64,000 nucleotides of DNA from Rhodococcus sp. HNM0563 (GCF_012726195.1 NZ_JAASAF010000001.1:620001-684000); one strand, 5' to 3'. Shown: positions 8,034 through 19,317, counted from the stretch's first letter. A program made the numbers and translations. Notes: generated from the letters alone by a model not told the origin.

Positions 8034-8536
8034 TGGCCGTGTTCATGAAGCTTGCCCGAATCATCGGCGACCTGGACGACGAGTTCTACCGCGACGAGCG
8101 CCAACGCGATGTGTGGAACGAGGCCTCGGCAGTGGGATTCCAACTGGCTCAATGGGCTGCGCTCGTCGGAGGAGCAGTTCTTCCGTGGCTTGCCGGGCGG
8201 GCCGGTGCGCAGATTGCGATCGGAGTACTCGCACTGTGGTTCCTGATCTCGATGGCGGTGATCATGTATGCGCGCGCTCGGGATGTCGATGTGTATGACA
8301 CAGCGAAGACATGGACACCACGCGTGTTCGTGGCGTGCCTCGTCTACCTCGCAGGCATCGTCGGGATCTATGCACAGTTGTCGACCCCGCTCGATCAGGA
8401 TCCGGCAACGTGGGCGGGGGCTGTCGTCGGCGGATTGGTAGGCGGCGGTACGGCAGTCGCCCTGATCGCGTGGTATCGACACCGTCAGCGCCGTCGGTGG
8501 GCCGAGGAGGATGCCCGCGATCTGGCGGACCGCTAG
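8033..8536 (+). CDS. Multi-pass membrane protein coupled to the XRE regulator
   Basis: A 167-residue protein with four hydrophobic segments: about residues 37-55 (LAQWAALVGGAVLPWLAG), 60-80 (AIGVLALWFLISMAVIMY), 96-116 (VFVACLVYLAGIVGIYA) and 128-148 (AGAVVGGLVGGGTAVALIAW), with a charged N-terminus and a basic C-terminus (RHRQRRRW). I recognise the gene pair, a small XRE regulator with a membrane protein, but no function. The ATG at 8033 has GAGGAG five bases upstream and overlaps the regulator stop codon. Its stop shares the palindrome CTAG (8533-8536) with the stop of the convergent treY. Confidence 0.8.
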   Translation: MAVFMKLARIIGDLDDEFYRDERQRDVWNEASAVGFQLAQWAALVGGAVLPWLAGRAGAQIAIGVLALWFLISMAVIMYARARDVDVYDTAKTWTPRVFVACLVYLAGIVGIYAQLSTPLDQDPATWAGAVVGGLVGGGTAVALIAWYRHRQRRRWAEEDARDLADR

Positions 8537-10953
8537 GCGATCGGAGCCGACGGCCGGACCCGGCTCAGTGCAGCGACCGGAAGCTCGGCGAAGAGGTTGT
8601 CGAATCGTACTCGCCCCGAGAACGTCCGCTCGGTCAGCAGGTCGATCCAGTCTCCGGGAGGTAGATCGAGTACCGTACCGGACCATCCCTGCGCGCCGAG
8701 AGAGACCGTGTGTCGCGAGACCACCGCTACCACATCGACCTCGTCGGCATGCGGACCGCGACCGTAGGCGAGCACGTGGTGCGCCGCCGGACCACAGGCG
8801 CGCAGCGGCACATACGCGCCGCCGACGAAGCTGGCGGGTTTCTCGCGACGCAACCGCAGCGCTGCGCGCACGACCGCGAACTTGGCCGGCACCTCGCCGG
8901 CGTCGAGCAGCCGTCGGCGTTCGACGTAGTCGACGGGTCGGCGGTTGTCGGGGTCGACCAGCGAATCGCTCCACAGTTCGGTGCCCTGGTAGATGTCCGG
9001 GATCCCGGGCCCGAGAAGCTGGAGAAGCTTCTGGCCCAGCGCATCCGATGACCAATGCGGCTCCAGGCCGGCGACGAACTCGGACATCCCGGCACCACAC
9101 GGGCCGTCGCACACCGTATCGAGCCAGGCCAGAACCGCACCCTCGAAGTCGTCATCCACCTCGGTCCACGATGTGCGGGTGCCGTTTTCCCGCAACGCCT
9201 TCCGGAGGTAGTCACGCAGGCGAGTGCGCAATGAATCGGTGACGACGCCGTCGACGGGCCAGACGCCGAACAACGTCTGCCAGAGGAACGCTCCGATCGC
9301 CGGGTCGGGGCTCGGTGCCACCGTCTCCCACTCTGTGACACAGTCGGCCCACAGCCGCGGCACCTGCGACAGGACGCCGATGCGCGCTCGGACGTCTTCA
9401 CTGCGTTTGGTGTCGTGTGTCGACAACGTGGTCATCGTCCGCGGCCACGAGCGTGCGCGCTGGGCCCACGTGAGGTGGAACTCGCTCGGATCGAGACCGA
9501 AGCGTCCGGGCGTCCCTCCTACTTCTTGCAGGGAGATCAGGCGGGCCGCGCGATAGAACAGGCAGTCCTCCACGGCCTTCGCCGTTGCAGCGCCGCATAC
9601 CTGGCCGAACCGTGCGGCCGATTCGGGATCCGTGGACAACGCCTGAACCAGCACCTCCAGAGCGGGCTCCAACGCGGTGTCGCTGCCTCCCACCCGGCCG
9701 ACGATGCGCGGCAACAGGGTGCTCAACGGCGCGTAGTCGGCTCGGTACACCGGGACCTGCGACACCACTGCGATCACGGCGTCACGAACCATGGTCTCGG
9801 TGAGCGGGGTCTCGGTGAGTACGGTGTCGGTACCCGCGGTGTTGCCGGTCGAGCGCAGGATCGTGCGCACGAGACGATGAAGCTCCGCCGCAAGTCCGGC
9901 CTCGAGTACCTGCCGCCCCAGCAGATGCTCCTGCGTCTGCACCCACTCCGCGTCGCCGTCGGCGCCGGTGAATGTGCGCGAGAGCGCGCTCAGCTCGCTT
10001 TCGCCCCGCGGATCGACGAACACCGCGGCAAGTTCGTTGAGCGCGTCATAGCCGGTGGTGCCATCCACGGGAAGTGTTGCGTCGAGGGGTTCGCCCTCGG
10101 CGAGGATCTTTTCGATCACGAGCCATCGGTCCGGGCCGATCAGGTCGCGGAGCCGCTGGAGATAGCCCGAGGGATCTGCCAGACCGTCGGGATGATCGAC
10201 ACGAACGCCGTCGATCAGATCGTCCGAGATCCACGAGGCGACTTGGGCATGCACGGCATCGAAGACTGCGGGATCCTCCACCCGGACGGCGGCGAGGTCG
10301 CTGACGGTGAAGAATCGCCGGTAACCGATCAGACCCGAATCCCACGGCACCAGCCGATACGACTGGCGATCGTGGATCTCGGTCGCCGTGCCGGAATCGG
10401 TGCCCGGTGCGATGGGAAACCGCTTGTCGTAGTAGGCGAGCATCGGTTCCGTGCCGGATCTGTCGACGGTGCACTCGTGCACGTCGTCGCCCGAAGCCAG
10501 AACGGGCAGCGCGACCTTGCCGTCCGCGCCGTTGTCGGCTGCAGTATCGAAGTCGAAGAAATCCGCGTACGCGGACTCGCTGCCGTGGCGGAGAGCATCC
10601 CACCACCAGAGATTCTGGCGTGCGTCGGCGACACCGACATGGTTGGGGACGATGTCGACTATCAACCCCATGCCGCGTGCCCGTGCGGCGCCGGCCAGTG
10701 CTACGAGTCCGGAACGTCCGCCGAGCCCGCCCGAGACGGTGCTCGGATCCACCACGTCGTATCCGTGAGTGGAACCGTCCGCCGCGGTGAGCACCGGCGA
10801 CAGATACAGGTGGGAGACACCCAGGGCGGCGAGGTAGTCGACCAGATCCACCGCGTCGGCGAAGGTGAACGCGTCGGGGCGCATCTGCAGGCGGTAGGTG
10901 GCCGTCAGCGGGACCGGGTTCGCCGCACCAGCGGTCACCGGCGTGGCGTTCAT
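8533..10953 (-). CDS. treY: Malto-oligosyltrehalose synthase (GH13)
   Basis: TreY isomerises the reducing-end alpha-1,4 bond of malto-oligosaccharides to alpha-1,1, giving maltooligosyl-trehalose for TreZ. The 806-residue protein has TreY hallmarks: [20 protein letters not shown] at the start, [36 protein letters not shown] with the nucleophile Asp, [10 protein letters not shown] with the acid Glu, and [17 protein letters not shown]. The ATG at 10953 has GAGGAA upstream and overlaps the treX stop as ATGA, so the two are translationally coupled. The usual third gene, treZ, is not next: the treY stop shares CTAG with a convergent membrane-protein gene. Full length for the family. Confidence 0.96.
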   Translation of the reverse strand: MNATPVTAGAANPVPLTATYRLQMRPDAFTFADAVDLVDYLAALGVSHLYLSPVLTAADGSTHGYDVVDPSTVSGGLGGRSGLVALAGAARARGMGLIVDIVPNHVGVADARQNLWWWDALRHGSESAYADFFDFDTAADNGADGKVALPVLASGDDVHECTVDRSGTEPMLAYYDKRFPIAPGTDSGTATEIHDRQSYRLVPWDSGLIGYRRFFTVSDLAAVRVEDPAVFDAVHAQVASWISDDLIDGVRVDHPDGLADPSGYLQRLRDLIGPDRWLVIEKILAEGEPLDATLPVDGTTGYDALNELAAVFVDPRGESELSALSRTFTGADGDAEWVQTQEHLLGRQVLEAGLAAELHRLVRTILRSTGNTAGTDTVLTETPLTETMVRDAVIAVVSQVPVYRADYAPLSTLLPRIVGRVGGSDTALEPALEVLVQALSTDPESAARFGQVCGAATAKAVEDCLFYRAARLISLQEVGGTPGRFGLDPSEFHLTWAQRARSWPRTMTTLSTHDTKRSEDVRARIGVLSQVPRLWADCVTEWETVAPSPDPAIGAFLWQTLFGVWPVDGVVTDSLRTRLRDYLRKALRENGTRTSWTEVDDDFEGAVLAWLDTVCDGPCGAGMSEFVAGLEPHWSSDALGQKLLQLLGPGIPDIYQGTELWSDSLVDPDNRRPVDYVERRRLLDAGEVPAKFAVVRAALRLRREKPASFVGGAYVPLRACGPAAHHVLAYGRGPHADEVDVVAVVSRHTVSLGAQGWSGTVLDLPPGDWIDLLTERTFSGRVRFDNLFAELPVAALSRVRPSAPIA

Positions 10954-13235
10954 GCCGTCTTCCTCAGCACGAGCACCGAACGAGCTTGCACGGTCACCGA
11001 TTCCCCCGCCGCGACCGTGGTCGGGTCGCGTCGGCCGTCCGCAATATCGGTGTCGAGGGTCGGTGTCCATTCCTGCGCGTGCGGCCCGTCGGGGGTGACG
11101 AAGTCCAGCGGTTCGTCATGAGCGTTGAAACAGAGGAGGAACGAATCGTCGACGACCCGCTGACCCCGCTGATCGGGTTCCGGAATGCCCTCGCCGTTGA
11201 GGACGACGGACAGAGACTTCCCGAATCCGCTGTCCCAGTCTTCGGGCGTCATCTCGTCGCCTGCGGGGGTGAGCCATGCGATGTCGCGAGATTGGTCGCC
11301 GCTGCGGATCGGACCTCCTTCGAAGAACCTGCGACGCCGGAACACCGGATGCTCCGTGCGCAACGCGATGACGTTGCGCGTGAACTCCAGCAGGTCGGCG
11401 TTCGTCTCGGCGAGTGTCCAGTCCATCCAGGACAATTCGTTGTCCTGGCAGTACACGTTGTTGTTGCCGTTCTGGCTGCGGCCGATCTCATCTCCATGCG
11501 CGATCATCGGAGTACCCTGCGACAACATCAATGTTGCGAGGATGTTGCGTTGCTGGCGCGCGCGGAGCTCGAGGACGTCCGGGTCGTCGGTGGGGCCCTC
11601 GACACCGCAGTTCCACGAGCGGTTGTGCGACTCGCCGTCGCGGTTGTCCTCGCCGTTGGCGTCGTTGTGCTTCTCGTTGTAGGACACCAGATCCGCGAGC
11701 GTGAATCCGTCGTGCGCGGTGACGAAGTTGATCGAGGCACTCGGACGCCTCCCGGTGTCCTCGTAGAGATCGGAGGAGCCCGTCAGCCGCGACGCGAACT
11801 CGCCGAGTGTCGCGGGCTCGCCGCGCCAATAGTCGCGCACCGTGTCGCGATACTTTCCGTTCCACTCGGTCCATAGTCCAGGGAAGTTCCCGACCTGGTA
11901 GCCACCTTCGCCGACGTCCCACGGCTCGGCGATGAGCTTGACCTGCGACACCACCGGATCCTGTTGGACCAGGTCGAAGAATGCGGACAACCGGTCGACG
12001 TCGTGCAGTTCACGCGCGAGCGTCGATGCGAGATCGAATCGGAACCCGTCGACGTGCATCTCGGTGACCCAGTATCGGAGCGAGTCCATGATCAGCTGGA
12101 GAGTGTGTGGGTGTCGGGCGTTGAGACTGTTTCCGGTTCCGGTGTAGTCCATGTAGTGGGTTCTGTCGTCCTCGACGAGCCGGTAGTAGGCGGCATTGTC
12201 GATGCCACGGAACGAGATCGTCGGGCCGAGATGGTTGCCTTCGGCGGTGTGGTTGTAGACGACGTCGAGGATCACCTCGATACCGGCTTCGTGGAAGGTG
12301 CGCACCATCGCCTTGAATTCGGCGACGACTCCGCTCGGTTTCGAGGCCGACGAGTACGCGGCATGAGGGGCGAAGAACCCGAAAGTGTTGTACCCCCAGT
12401 AGTTACTGAGCCCCTGGTCGCGCAGCGTCTGGTCGTGCATGAACTGGTGCACTGGCATCAGTTCGATTGCGGTGACGCCGAGTAGGAGCAGGTGCTCGAT
12501 GACTGCCGGGTGAGCGAGACCGGCGTAGGTGCCGCGCAGGTAGTCCGGGACCTCGGGGTGGGTGGCGGTCATGCCCTTCACATGGGCTTCGTAGATGACC
12601 GTCTCATGGTAGGGGCGACGCGGATGTCGATCGGACGCCCAGTCGAAGAACGGATTGATCACGACGGTGGTCATGGTGTGCCCGAGCGAATCGAACCGGG
12701 GGAGGCCGTCGCTCGAATCCTGTTCGTTCCCCGGGCTGTCCGCCTGCGGGTCGTCGCCGGTGCGGGTGGACGAACCTGACTCTGCCGCGGACTCCGGTGC
12801 CGGTCCGGATTCGGGAACTGTGGCCCCGCTGTCGGGATCCGTACCGGGCAGTGTGTATGAGTACAGGGACGCGTCGTCGTCGAAACCGCCGTCGAATGCC
12901 TTGCCGTACGGGTCCAACAGTAGTTTGCTCGGGTCGCATCGATGTCCCTCGGCGGGGTCGAACGGACCGTACACGCGGTAGCCGTAGCGCTGGCCGGGCG
13001 AAACGGTCGGGAGATACGCGTGCCACACGTATCCGTCGACCTCGTCGAGCGCGACCCGTTTCTCGGTCCCATCGCGGTCGATCAGACACAACTCGACCTT
13101 CTCGGCGACCTCCGAGAACAGGGCGAAGTTGGTGCCGGCGCCGTCGTAGGTGGCTCCCAGCGGGTAGGGGTGGCCGGGCCACACCGGAACGGGCTCCGCC
13201 GCATCCCGGGTGGTGTTGCTGTCGCTGGGTGCCAT
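10950..13235 (-). CDS. treX: Glycogen/malto-oligosaccharide debranching enzyme TreX/GlgX (GH13)
   Basis: Hydrolyses alpha-1,6 branches of glycogen to supply linear malto-oligosaccharides to TreY. In the 761-residue protein an N-terminal CBM48-like module ([27 protein letters not shown]) precedes a GH13 barrel with [36 protein letters not shown] (nucleophile), LIAEPWDVG (acid) and [13 protein letters not shown]. Residues about 131-177 form an acidic Ser/Pro/Asp/Glu-rich insert between the module and the barrel, which is not part of the core fold. Its stop overlaps the treY start by four bases. The ATG at 13235 is the only reasonable start. It lies downstream of the acyltransferase with a 53-bp gap. 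Confidence 0.95.
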   Translation of the reverse strand: MAPSDSNTTRDAAEPVPVWPGHPYPLGATYDGAGTNFALFSEVAEKVELCLIDRDGTEKRVALDEVDGYVWHAYLPTVSPGQRYGYRVYGPFDPAEGHRCDPSKLLLDPYGKAFDGGFDDDASLYSYTLPGTDPDSGATVPESGPAPESAAESGSSTRTGDDPQADSPGNEQDSSDGLPRFDSLGHTMTTVVINPFFDWASDRHPRRPYHETVIYEAHVKGMTATHPEVPDYLRGTYAGLAHPAVIEHLLLLGVTAIELMPVHQFMHDQTLRDQGLSNYWGYNTFGFFAPHAAYSSASKPSGVVAEFKAMVRTFHEAGIEVILDVVYNHTAEGNHLGPTISFRGIDNAAYYRLVEDDRTHYMDYTGTGNSLNARHPHTLQLIMDSLRYWVTEMHVDGFRFDLASTLARELHDVDRLSAFFDLVQQDPVVSQVKLIAEPWDVGEGGYQVGNFPGLWTEWNGKYRDTVRDYWRGEPATLGEFASRLTGSSDLYEDTGRRPSASINFVTAHDGFTLADLVSYNEKHNDANGEDNRDGESHNRSWNCGVEGPTDDPDVLELRARQQRNILATLMLSQGTPMIAHGDEIGRSQNGNNNVYCQDNELSWMDWTLAETNADLLEFTRNVIALRTEHPVFRRRRFFEGGPIRSGDQSRDIAWLTPAGDEMTPEDWDSGFGKSLSVVLNGEGIPEPDQRGQRVVDDSFLLCFNAHDEPLDFVTPDGPHAQEWTPTLDTDIADGRRDPTTVAAGESVTVQARSVLVLRKTA

Positions 13236-13288
13236 GGCTGCTCAGCGTAATGCCAGAAGATGTGGCTCACCCACCGGAGCGAATTCGT

Positions 13289-15442
13289 TCACCACCATCC
13301 GGTCGCAGGACCGAGTTGACGGCCCAGGTCGGGCGTCAAGGTCCGCACGTACGTGGTCGTGAGATGGTCGTCGTCGCGATAGACGAGTACGTTGCCCTCG
13401 ACGACTCGGCACACTTGTTGTCGGCACAACGAATCGGTCAGATCTATCAGCGTCACCGACGGAAGGTGCGCCGCGGCGGCACGGGCCGGATCGACCGGAT
13501 CGAGCGCGGCAGCGCGGTCGATGCCGCACGACTCGGAAGTGCCCCCCGAAGCCAGACAGTCCGACGCGTTGTACTGGACCTCGTCGTCGATGAGCCACGG
13601 GTTGTCGCGGATCGCCACCACGGGGATGCCGTAGTCGGCGAGCGTCTCCCACAGTTCCACGTACCAGAACGGGGTGAAGTCGCCCGGTCCTTCACCCGGG
13701 TCCTTCGTTCTGGTCGAGGTGGTGAACAGCACGTCGGGCGGATATGCCGCAAGTTCGGCAAGCACCTTCACCGACCAGGAGTCGCATTCGAAGGTCGGGG
13801 AATCCTCGGTCAGCTCGGCTGCGGGATCGGACAACGGGCAACCGACTTTGAGGTAGGTGTCGAGGCGGAAGCCGTGCTCGCGACCGAGTTCATCGAGCGC
13901 CGCGAGCCAGTGCTCGGAGTGCGAACCCCCGGCGAGCACCATGCGACGCGTCGACATCGGGTCGCCGTAGACACAGGTCAAGGCGTCACGGTTGGTGTGC
14001 TGCGCGATACAGCCGTCGATGGTCGCGGGCGGAAGATCGTCGGCGGCCACGATCAGGGGCGGGTAGACCGGCTGATGCTCGACCTCGGGCAGTCCGATCG
14101 CTGCGGCGCCGGGATAGAGAGCGGGATCGGGGCGGGCGGAATGAGAGAACTGACTCACCGTGCGATCGATATGGACGGTCCACCAGGTCGTGCCCGCGAC
14201 GAGCGCAACACCGATCAGTGCGAGACCTGCAACCAGGGTGGTGCGCCACCGTCCCGGAACCGAGCGCCGAATCGGGGTCTCGATGAACCGCGTGGTGGCT
14301 TCGGCGAGGACGAGGGAGATGCCGATCACGACCAGTCCGCCGACGAGTCCGACCGAGGGACGGTCGCGCACCAGCAGGTAGCCGATCAGCACGGGCCAAT
14401 GCCACAGATACAGCGCGTACGCAATGCTTCCGAGACGGATCAGCGGCGGCGACGACAGGAATCTCGAGGTGGGAGTGTCGGCTCCCGTGGCGCCGGGGAC
14501 TGCTCCCGCAACGACCAACGCCATTGCGGCCCCCACCGGCACCAACGCCCACGGACCAGGGAAGTGGGCGTTGCCGTTGAGAGCGAATCCGCACGCGAAG
14601 AGAATCGCAAGCCCTGCGATGCCCAACGCGGATCGAACGAACTTCGGCGCCCGCAGCCACGGCACGACACACACCAGGACGGCGCCGATCGTCAGTTCCC
14701 ACACTCGGGCCGCGCTGTCGTAGTACGTCCACGATTGCGGGGCAGTGGAGAACGCCGCGTACGTCAGCGAGGCCACGGTGATGAGCGACAGGAGCACGGT
14801 CAGCGGCACGCGGACAGGAATCCGTGCCCGCCGCAGTAACCACGCCGAGGTGAAGACCACTATCAATGCCGCGAGATAGAACTGCCCCTGCACCGAGATC
14901 GACCACAGGTGTTGCAGGGGGCTGACCATGGGATCGGCAGCGAGATAGTCGCTTGCGGTGCGCGCCAGTTCCCAGTTCTGTACGAACAGCAACGACGCGC
15001 GTGTCTGTTCTGCGACCCGGTTCCACTGGGGGAACGGGAGCAGGATCAGTGCGGCGAGTGTGGTGCCCGCCAGGACGAGAACGAGCGGTGCGAGTAGCCG
15101 ACGCCCGACTCGTCGCAACACGGGCCTCGGATCGAGCGGTGCGCCCGACTCCGCGACCCGGAGCAAGGAGCCGACGAAGAAGAAGCCGGACAGCGCGAGG
15201 AAGACATCGACGCCGCCGGATACGCGTCCGAACCAGACGTGGAAGACCACCACCAGGGCGATTGCGAGTCCGCGGACACCGTCGAGATCGGCGCGGTAGC
15301 CGGGGCGAGCAGATGCTGGGGCGGCACTGATGCTCACGGCTGAATGCGACGTATGGACGGACATGGCGCTGGTAGTACCCCTGGTGCGTGCGGGCTCGGC
15401 GGCCGAGTCATCCGTCGAGCTGTTCTTGTGAGCAACCTTCAC
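13289..15442 (-). CDS. Acyltransferase-3 / SGNH-domain membrane protein (OafA/YrhL type)
   Basis: A 717-residue integral membrane O-acyltransferase. The acyltransferase-3 half begins YRADLDGVRGLAIALVVVFHVWF and has about ten hydrophobic helices, including FVQNWELARTASDYL and LQHLWSISVQGQFY, with WHWPVLIG near residue 345. The C-terminal periplasmic half is SGNH-like: the Ser motif is LAGGSHSEHW and the Asp/His motif near the end is RDDDHLTTTYVRTL. Such proteins O-acetylate or acylate cell-surface glycans or lipids. The GTG at 15442 gives a 50-residue Ser/Ala-rich N-terminal tail; an ATG at 15364 would shorten it. It diverges from bioA over about 60 bp. The acyl substrate cannot be inferred. 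Confidence 0.9.
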   Translation of the reverse strand: MKVAHKNSSTDDSAAEPARTRGTTSAMSVHTSHSAVSISAAPASARPGYRADLDGVRGLAIALVVVFHVWFGRVSGGVDVFLALSGFFFVGSLLRVAESGAPLDPRPVLRRVGRRLLAPLVLVLAGTTLAALILLPFPQWNRVAEQTRASLLFVQNWELARTASDYLAADPMVSPLQHLWSISVQGQFYLAALIVVFTSAWLLRRARIPVRVPLTVLLSLITVASLTYAAFSTAPQSWTYYDSAARVWELTIGAVLVCVVPWLRAPKFVRSALGIAGLAILFACGFALNGNAHFPGPWALVPVGAAMALVVAGAVPGATGADTPTSRFLSSPPLIRLGSIAYALYLWHWPVLIGYLLVRDRPSVGLVGGLVVIGISLVLAEATTRFIETPIRRSVPGRWRTTLVAGLALIGVALVAGTTWWTVHIDRTVSQFSHSARPDPALYPGAAAIGLPEVEHQPVYPPLIVAADDLPPATIDGCIAQHTNRDALTCVYGDPMSTRRMVLAGGSHSEHWLAALDELGREHGFRLDTYLKVGCPLSDPAAELTEDSPTFECDSWSVKVLAELAAYPPDVLFTTSTRTKDPGEGPGDFTPFWYVELWETLADYGIPVVAIRDNPWLIDDEVQYNASDCLASGGTSESCGIDRAAALDPVDPARAAAAHLPSVTLIDLTDSLCRQQVCRVVEGNVLVYRDDDHLTTTYVRTLTPDLGRQLGPATGWW

Positions 15443-15503
15443 ACGAACCTAGGCAGACTACGGGGTGCGACTTCGTGATCACCAACCGCTTAGAGTCGGG
15501 CGG

Positions 15504-16790
15504 GTGTCATCCACCACCTCTTCCGCTGCCCGTATCTCGTCTCTCGACGCAGCGCACCTCTGGCATCCCTACGGTGCGTTTCCGCCGTCGACCGAACCGC
15601 TCGTGGTCGACCAAGCGCATGGCGCGCGGCTCGTCCTGGCCGACGGGCGTGAGCTCGTCGATGGAATGAGCTCATGGTGGGCGACGGTGCACGGATACCG
15701 GCACCCGGTGCTCGACCGCGCTGTCACCGAGCAGCTGTCCAAGATGAGTCACGTCATGTTCGGTGGGCTGACGCACGCGCCCGCGGCACGTCTGGCCGAA
15801 CTGCTGGTGGAGATCACGCCGGACGGACTCGACAAGGTGTTCCTCGCCGACTCGGGCTCCGTGTCGGTCGAGGTCGCAATCAAGATCGCGTTGCAGTATC
15901 AGCGTGCAGTCGGGGCACCCGCGCGGCACCGTCTGCTCACATGGCGCGGCGGCTACCACGGCGACACATTCGCGCCGATGAGCGTGTGCGACCCCGAAGG
16001 CGGCATGCATTCGATGTGGACGGACGTGCTCGCGCAGCAGGTGTTCGCCCCCGCGCCACCGGCCGAGTTCGACGCCGCCTACGTCGAGACCTTCGAATCG
16101 ATCCTCACCGAGCACACCGACGAACTCGCCGCAGTGATCGTCGAACCGGTCGTGCAGGGGGCCGGTGGCATGCGCTTCCACGATCCCGCCTACCTGCGCG
16201 AACTGCGCCGCATGTGCGACGAACACGGACTGCTGCTCATCTTCGACGAGATCGCCACCGGGTTCGGTCGCACCGGAGAGCTGTTCGCTGCAGACCACGC
16301 GGGTGTGTCGCCGGACATCCTGTGCGTCGGTAAGGCGCTCACCGGCGGGTATCTGACCCTCGCTGCGGTCCTGTGCACGTCGGACATTGCCGAGGCGATC
16401 AGTGCCGGCGAAGGCGGCGGCGTGATGCACGGCCCGACCTTCATGGGTAATCCACTCGCGTGCGCCGTGGCGGTCGCATCCACCGAACTGTTGCTCTCAC
16501 GAGACTGGCGCGCCGAGGTCGCCGCGCTAACCTCGGGACTGGAAGCCGGACTCGCGCCGGCTCGGGACATCCCCGGGGTCGTCGATGTTCGGGTCCTCGG
16601 GGGGATCGGTGTCCTGGAGCTCGCGGAGCCCGTCGACATGCGTGCTGCGACCGATGCGGCGGTCGGCGCCGGAGTGTGGCTCCGGCCGTTCCGCAACCTC
16701 GTCTACGCCATGCCGCCGTACGTATGCACCGCCGACGACGTGGCCCGGATCTGCGAGGGCATGCTCGCGGCGGCCCGGAGTGGGCGCTGA
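15504..16790 (+). CDS. bioA: Adenosylmethionine-8-amino-7-oxononanoate aminotransferase
   Basis: BioA is the PLP enzyme that converts KAPA to DAPA with S-adenosylmethionine as amino donor. The 428-residue protein shows [84 protein letters not shown] with the PLP-binding Lys, and [14 protein letters not shown]. The GTG at 15504 is chosen to match the family N-terminus. TAGAGT about ten bases upstream may be a -10 box, and the leader would be very short. No BioQ box is visible upstream, unlike bioF and bioB. A gap of about 65 bp with its own operator separates it from bioF, so bioA may be transcribed independently. Confidence 0.95.
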   Translation: MSSTTSSAARISSLDAAHLWHPYGAFPPSTEPLVVDQAHGARLVLADGRELVDGMSSWWATVHGYRHPVLDRAVTEQLSKMSHVMFGGLTHAPAARLAELLVEITPDGLDKVFLADSGSVSVEVAIKIALQYQRAVGAPARHRLLTWRGGYHGDTFAPMSVCDPEGGMHSMWTDVLAQQVFAPAPPAEFDAAYVETFESILTEHTDELAAVIVEPVVQGAGGMRFHDPAYLRELRRMCDEHGLLLIFDEIATGFGRTGELFAADHAGVSPDILCVGKALTGGYLTLAAVLCTSDIAEAISAGEGGGVMHGPTFMGNPLACAVAVASTELLLSRDWRAEVAALTSGLEAGLAPARDIPGVVDVRVLGGIGVLELAEPVDMRAATDAAVGAGVWLRPFRNLVYAMPPYVCTADDVARICEGMLAAARSGR

Positions 16791-16825
16791 GCCCGCGCCG
16801 GACGCCGCACGGTCTCCGCTCGACG

Positions 16826-16844
16826 ACTTGAACGGTGTTCAAGT
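16826..16844. promoter_or_regulatory. BioQ operator upstream of bioF
   Basis: ACTTGAACGGTGTTCAAGT is a perfect inverted repeat of 8-bp arms around GGT. It has the TGAAC-N3-GTTCA form known for BioQ, the TetR-type biotin repressor of corynebacteria and mycobacteria. It sits directly before a TATGGT -10-like hexamer (16844-16849), so repressor binding would block the bioF-bioD promoter. Two further copies lie before bioB at 33063-33090. Confidence 0.82.
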
Positions 16845-16856
16845 ATGGTGCTGAGC

Positions 16857-17996
16857 ATGACTGCATTCCCTGCGCTCGCATGGCTCGACACCGCCGCCGA
16901 CGCTCGGCGCCGCGCAGGACTGCACCGAGACCTGATTCCACGCACCCCATCGGCGCCGGTCGTCGATCTCGCCTCCAACGACTATCTCGGACTCGTCCGC
17001 CATCCCGAAGTGCTCGCGGGCGCCACTGCCTCGCTCCGTCGTTGGGGTGGCGGCGCCACCGGGTCGAGGCTGGTCACCGGAACCACGGCTGAGCACGAAC
17101 TGCTCGAACGTGAACTCGCGGAGTTCGTCGGTGCCGAGACCGGGCTGGTGTTCTCCAGCGGCTACGCTGCCAATCTCGGTGCGGTCACGGCGCTCGCGGG
17201 ACGCGACGCCCTCGTCGTGTCCGACGCCGGATGCCACGCCTCCCTCGTCGATGCGTGCCGGCTGTCGCGTTCGCGCATCCACGTGACTCCGCACAACGAC
17301 GTCGACGCGGTGGCGGCCGCCCTCGCCGCGCGCACCGAACCCCGCGCCCTCGTCCTCACCGACTCGGTGTTCAGTGCAGAAGGAGATCTCGCACCGCTGC
17401 TCGCATTGCACAAGGTGTGCCGCGAACAGGGCGCGATGCTGCTCGTCGACGAGGCCCACGGTGTCGGAGTTCGTGGCGCAGGGGGCCGCGGACTCGTCCA
17501 CGAAGTGGGTCTCGCCGGCGAGCCGGACGTGATCGTCACGGCCACACTGTCGAAGTCCCTCGCATCACAGGGCGGCATCGTGCTCGCCGATGCCCGCGTG
17601 CGGGAACACCTCATCGACACTGCCCGCACCTTCATCTTCGACACCGGACTTGCGCCCGCCGCCGTCGGCGCCTCGCGGGGTGCGTTGAAAGTGCTCCGCG
17701 CCGAGCCCGGACGTGCGGGTGCGGTTCTCGACCGGGCACGCCACCTCGCTGCTACCACGGCAGCGGCGACCCCCGAATCGGCGGTCGTATCGGTGATCCT
17801 CGGCGACCCCCACGTCGCGGTCGGAGCAGCCCGTGAGTGCCGCGAGCGTGGTCTGCACGTCGGCTGCTTCCGCCCGCCGTCGGTGCCTGCCGGAACGTCG
17901 CGGCTGCGATTGACCGCCCGCGCCGACCTCACCGCCGCAGACCTCGAGTTGATCGACCGTGTCCTCACCGACGTACTGGCAGGAGTGCATTCGTGA
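16857..17996 (+). CDS. bioF: 8-amino-7-oxononanoate synthase
   Basis: BioF condenses pimeloyl-ACP (or CoA) with alanine to KAPA using PLP. The 379-residue protein has [89 protein letters not shown] and [13 protein letters not shown] with the PLP Lys. Starts at 16845, 16848 (GTG) and 16857 are in frame. I prefer 16857 because the TATGGT at 16844-16849 then lies seven bases ahead, the geometry of a leaderless transcript common in this order. The BioQ box lies immediately upstream. The stop overlaps the bioD GTG by four bases (GTGA), so bioF and bioD form one unit. Confidence 0.94.
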   Translation: MTAFPALAWLDTAADARRRAGLHRDLIPRTPSAPVVDLASNDYLGLVRHPEVLAGATASLRRWGGGATGSRLVTGTTAEHELLERELAEFVGAETGLVFSSGYAANLGAVTALAGRDALVVSDAGCHASLVDACRLSRSRIHVTPHNDVDAVAAALAARTEPRALVLTDSVFSAEGDLAPLLALHKVCREQGAMLLVDEAHGVGVRGAGGRGLVHEVGLAGEPDVIVTATLSKSLASQGGIVLADARVREHLIDTARTFIFDTGLAPAAVGASRGALKVLRAEPGRAGAVLDRARHLAATTAAATPESAVVSVILGDPHVAVGAARECRERGLHVGCFRPPSVPAGTSRLRLTARADLTAADLELIDRVLTDVLAGVHS

Positions 17997-18778
17997 GCGC
18001 GTTGTGCGTCACGGGTACCTCGACCGATGTCGGGAAGACCGTGGCGACCGCCGCGCTGGCGGCGCTCGCGCTGTCGTCGGGAAAGACGGTGGCGGTGTGT
18101 AAACCCGCGCAGACCGGCGTGGCAGACGGAGAACCCGGAGATCTGCACGAGATCGAACGGCTCACCGGATCGCGCATCGACGCTCTCGAACTCGCCCGCT
18201 ACCCGGAACCACTCGCGCCCGACACCGCCGCGCGCCGAAGCGGTCGCCCGCTCCTCGCCCTCGCCGAGGTCGTCCAGGCGATCAGGGAACTCGACGCGAC
18301 CCACGACCTCACCCTCGTCGAAGGCGCTGGGGGAGTGCTCGTGCGACTCGGCGCCGACGGATTCACTCTCGCGGACGTCGCAGCCGCGTTGAACGCGCCC
18401 GTTGTGATCGTGGCGGCGCCCGGCCTCGGCACCCTCAATCACACCGCGCTCACCGCTGCCGCATTGCGTGCGGCAGCGGTGGACTGCGCCGGTGTGATCG
18501 TCGGATCGTGGCCGGATGCACCGGATCTCGCCGAACGCTGCAACCTCGACGACCTCCCCGATGTCGCGGGCGTCCCGGTGCTCGGCCGCATCCCGGAAGG
18601 TAGCGGTGCACTCGCGCCGGACGAGTTCCTCGCCGGCGCCACGACATGGTTGCCGGATCTCGAACCCCGGACTCCCGGCCCGGTTCATTCCGGCTTGTGC
18701 GCGAGTACCCGGAAACAATTGCCGCCCAGTCCGGTTCGATCGACGCTGTCGATCACGAAGCCTGTGTCCTCGAGGTAA
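17993..18778 (+). CDS. bioD: Dethiobiotin synthetase
   Basis: BioD carboxylates DAPA with CO2 and ATP to dethiobiotin. The P-loop is [16 protein letters not shown] (residues 4-19), followed by [23 protein letters not shown] and [18 protein letters not shown]. The GTG at 17993 has AGGAG upstream and overlaps bioF. The family usually ends near residue 230, but this frame runs to 261 residues. The last roughly 30 residues (rich in Ser, Pro, Arg) are encoded antisense to the 3' end of the convergent methyltransferase, a 94-bp overlap. The tail looks like read-through of a lost stop rather than a functional domain. Confidence 0.93.
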   Translation: MSALCVTGTSTDVGKTVATAALAALALSSGKTVAVCKPAQTGVADGEPGDLHEIERLTGSRIDALELARYPEPLAPDTAARRSGRPLLALAEVVQAIRELDATHDLTLVEGAGGVLVRLGADGFTLADVAAALNAPVVIVAAPGLGTLNHTALTAAALRAAAVDCAGVIVGSWPDAPDLAERCNLDDLPDVAGVPVLGRIPEGSGALAPDEFLAGATTWLPDLEPRTPGPVHSGLCASTRKQLPPSPVRSTLSITKPVSSR

Positions 18779-19317
18779 GGAACGGGGTCTCGCACCAGAT
18801 GATCGGCCATGAACCTCAGGGTCAGGGGCTCGATCGTGCGCATTAACCAGGTCAGGACCCGATTGGTCGAGGGGCCGTGCTCGACGAGCACGAACCGCCC
18901 TCCGGGTACGAGTACCCGCATGGCCTCGGCGCTGGCCGCTGCGGGATCGGGGATCGTGCAATAGGACAGGGTCGAGACGACGGTGTCGACGGATTCGTCC
19001 GCGAGATCCAACGCCTGGACGTCCCCGCGTCGTACCTCGCAGTGCGTGAGCCGGTGCTCGGTGATGCGCTGCTGTGCGTGCGCGAGCATGCCCGCGGACA
19101 GGTCGATCCCGGTCACCGCAGTCACGTCGGGTCCGTACAGCGGAAGATTCAGCCCGGTGCCGACTGCGATCTCGAGGACGCGACCCGACGCGTGCCCGAT
19201 GGCCCACCGGCGTGGATCTCCGAGTAGCCGTCGCTCCGAGAATCGGATCTGCCTGTCGTATTGCGGTGCTGTCGCATCGAAGACCTCGGCGATGCGGGCG
19301 TTGTCGGGTCGAGCCAC
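18685..19317 (-). CDS. Class I SAM-dependent methyltransferase (UbiE/phospholipid N-methyltransferase-like)
   Basis: A 210-residue Rossmann methyltransferase. Motif I is [15 protein letters not shown], motif II is [14 protein letters not shown], then [28 protein letters not shown] and [17 protein letters not shown]. The sequence resembles UbiE-like and phosphatidylethanolamine N-methyltransferase-like enzymes acting on lipids or quinones, but the substrate is not readable. The GTG at 19317 has GGAGGAC four bases upstream. It is convergent with bioD, with 94 bp of overlap, and divergent from the succinate dehydrogenase operon across about 120 bp. Confidence 0.87.
   Translation of the reverse strand: MARPDNARIAEVFDATAPQYDRQIRFSERRLLGDPRRWAIGHASGRVLEIAVGTGLNLPLYGPDVTAVTGIDLSAGMLAHAQQRITEHRLTHCEVRRGDVQALDLADESVDTVVSTLSYCTIPDPAAASAEAMRVLVPGGRFVLVEHGPSTNRVLTWLMRTIEPLTLRFMADHLVRDPVPYLEDTGFVIDSVDRTGLGGNCFRVLAHKPE

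Noticed and set aside
12797..14839. 680-codon open frame on the plus strand
   Set aside because: Opposite treX and the acyltransferase; Arg-rich shadow with no motif.
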